Source: Sipunculus nudus
Taxonomy: Eukaryota > Annelida > Sipuncula > Golfingiida > Sipunculidae
Length of the DNA: 64,000 nucleotides
Direction: 5' to 3'
Assembly (NCBI GenBank): GCA_026874595.1
Contig: CM049318.1
Location: 29,941,956-30,005,955 of the forward strand
The notes beneath the pieces were generated by a model, which made no database searches, was not told the DNA's origin, and saw only the letters and a program-made list of their open reading frames with translations. Of the stretch, positions 63,884 through 64,000 are shown piece after piece. The number at the start of each line of letters is the position of its first letter. Within the stretch, counting starts at the first letter, position 1. Both the position numbers and the translations under genes were made by a program.

Positions 63884-63960
63884 AAAGCGGGGAGTGTTAT
63901 TCCTGTAAATCTCCTCTGGCCTAGCGGTTAGAATCCCTGCCTTTCCCCGTGAGAGAAGTC
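63884..63960 (+). mobile_element. Possible polypurine tract and LTR start, or tRNA-like SINE head
   Basis: AAAGCGGGGAG followed by TGTTATTCC resembles the polypurine tract and first bases of a 3' LTR of the BEL/Pao element. From 63917, GGCCTAGCGGTTAGAATCC looks like a tRNA A-box/D-arm. The window ends before either can be settled. Confidence 0.3.
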
Positions 63961-64000
63961 AGGCATTTTTTTTTTAATATTTTTAAACTGCAGCCCTGCT

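Noticed and set aside
1-64000. CRISPR arrays, operons, ribosome binding sites, rRNA
   Set aside because: None seen; the window is animal nuclear DNA and its repeats are microsatellites and transposons.

Overview
The window looks like nuclear DNA of a metazoan, most likely a mollusc and probably a bivalve. The reasons are short exons split by GT-AG introns, an A/T-rich background, more than a dozen long (TA)n tracts, decayed LINEs, Tigger/pogo-like and MITE-like elements, tRNA-derived SINE-like repeats, a BEL/Pao remnant and a receptor tyrosine phosphatase of the type that is abundant in bivalves. The species assignment is inference. There are no prokaryotic features. Most long open frames here are chance frames or run through (TA)n repeats.

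The one clearly intact gene lies on the minus strand between 63046 and 53897. Sixteen exons with correct splice sites and matching phases encode the last 641 residues of a receptor-type protein tyrosine phosphatase: a basic stop-transfer segment, a juxtamembrane linker, a catalytic D1 domain with all key motifs, and a D2 pseudophosphatase domain with Glu where the catalytic Arg should be. The ectodomain and membrane exons lie beyond the right edge. Its introns carry a SINE-like copy (54.55 kb), a second tRNA-like SINE head (59.4 kb), a pogo-like MITE (60.7-61.6 kb), (TA)n tracts and, upstream of the first visible exon, an antisense BEL/Pao pol fragment.

Downstream of that gene (7-44 kb), also on the minus strand, is a scatter of exon-like pieces of EGF-repeat receptors: three phase-1 EGF-like exons (34.3, 32.2 and 31.0 kb; the last two carry stops), a cytoplasmic-tail piece at 30.1 kb with an ITAM-spaced pair of YxxL motifs, a possible tail exon at 38.7 kb, a duplicated signal-peptide-like start at 25.2/25.6 kb, and a membrane-anchor exon at 7.7 kb. 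The DNA around the membrane exon is present in three diverged copies (A about 0.75-8.95 kb, B about 9.43-11.8 kb, C about 41.6-45.6 kb). This suggests an old tandem array of related receptor genes, now broken by transposons. Whether any of it is still expressed cannot be told from sequence.

Mobile DNA fills much of the rest: a Tigger-like element with a helix-turn-helix relic (9.7-10.9 kb), a degenerate LINE 3' fragment (13 kb), a nearly full-length but broken L2/CR1-like LINE (17.7-21.06 kb), a 5'-truncated Rex1-like LINE (23-24.3 kb), a GC-rich inverted-repeat element (44.75-45.3 kb), decayed transposon coding sequence (50.6-51.1 kb), and a degenerate array of a CCGATAATGTAA-type motif (11.8-12.1 kb) that no known feature type explains.
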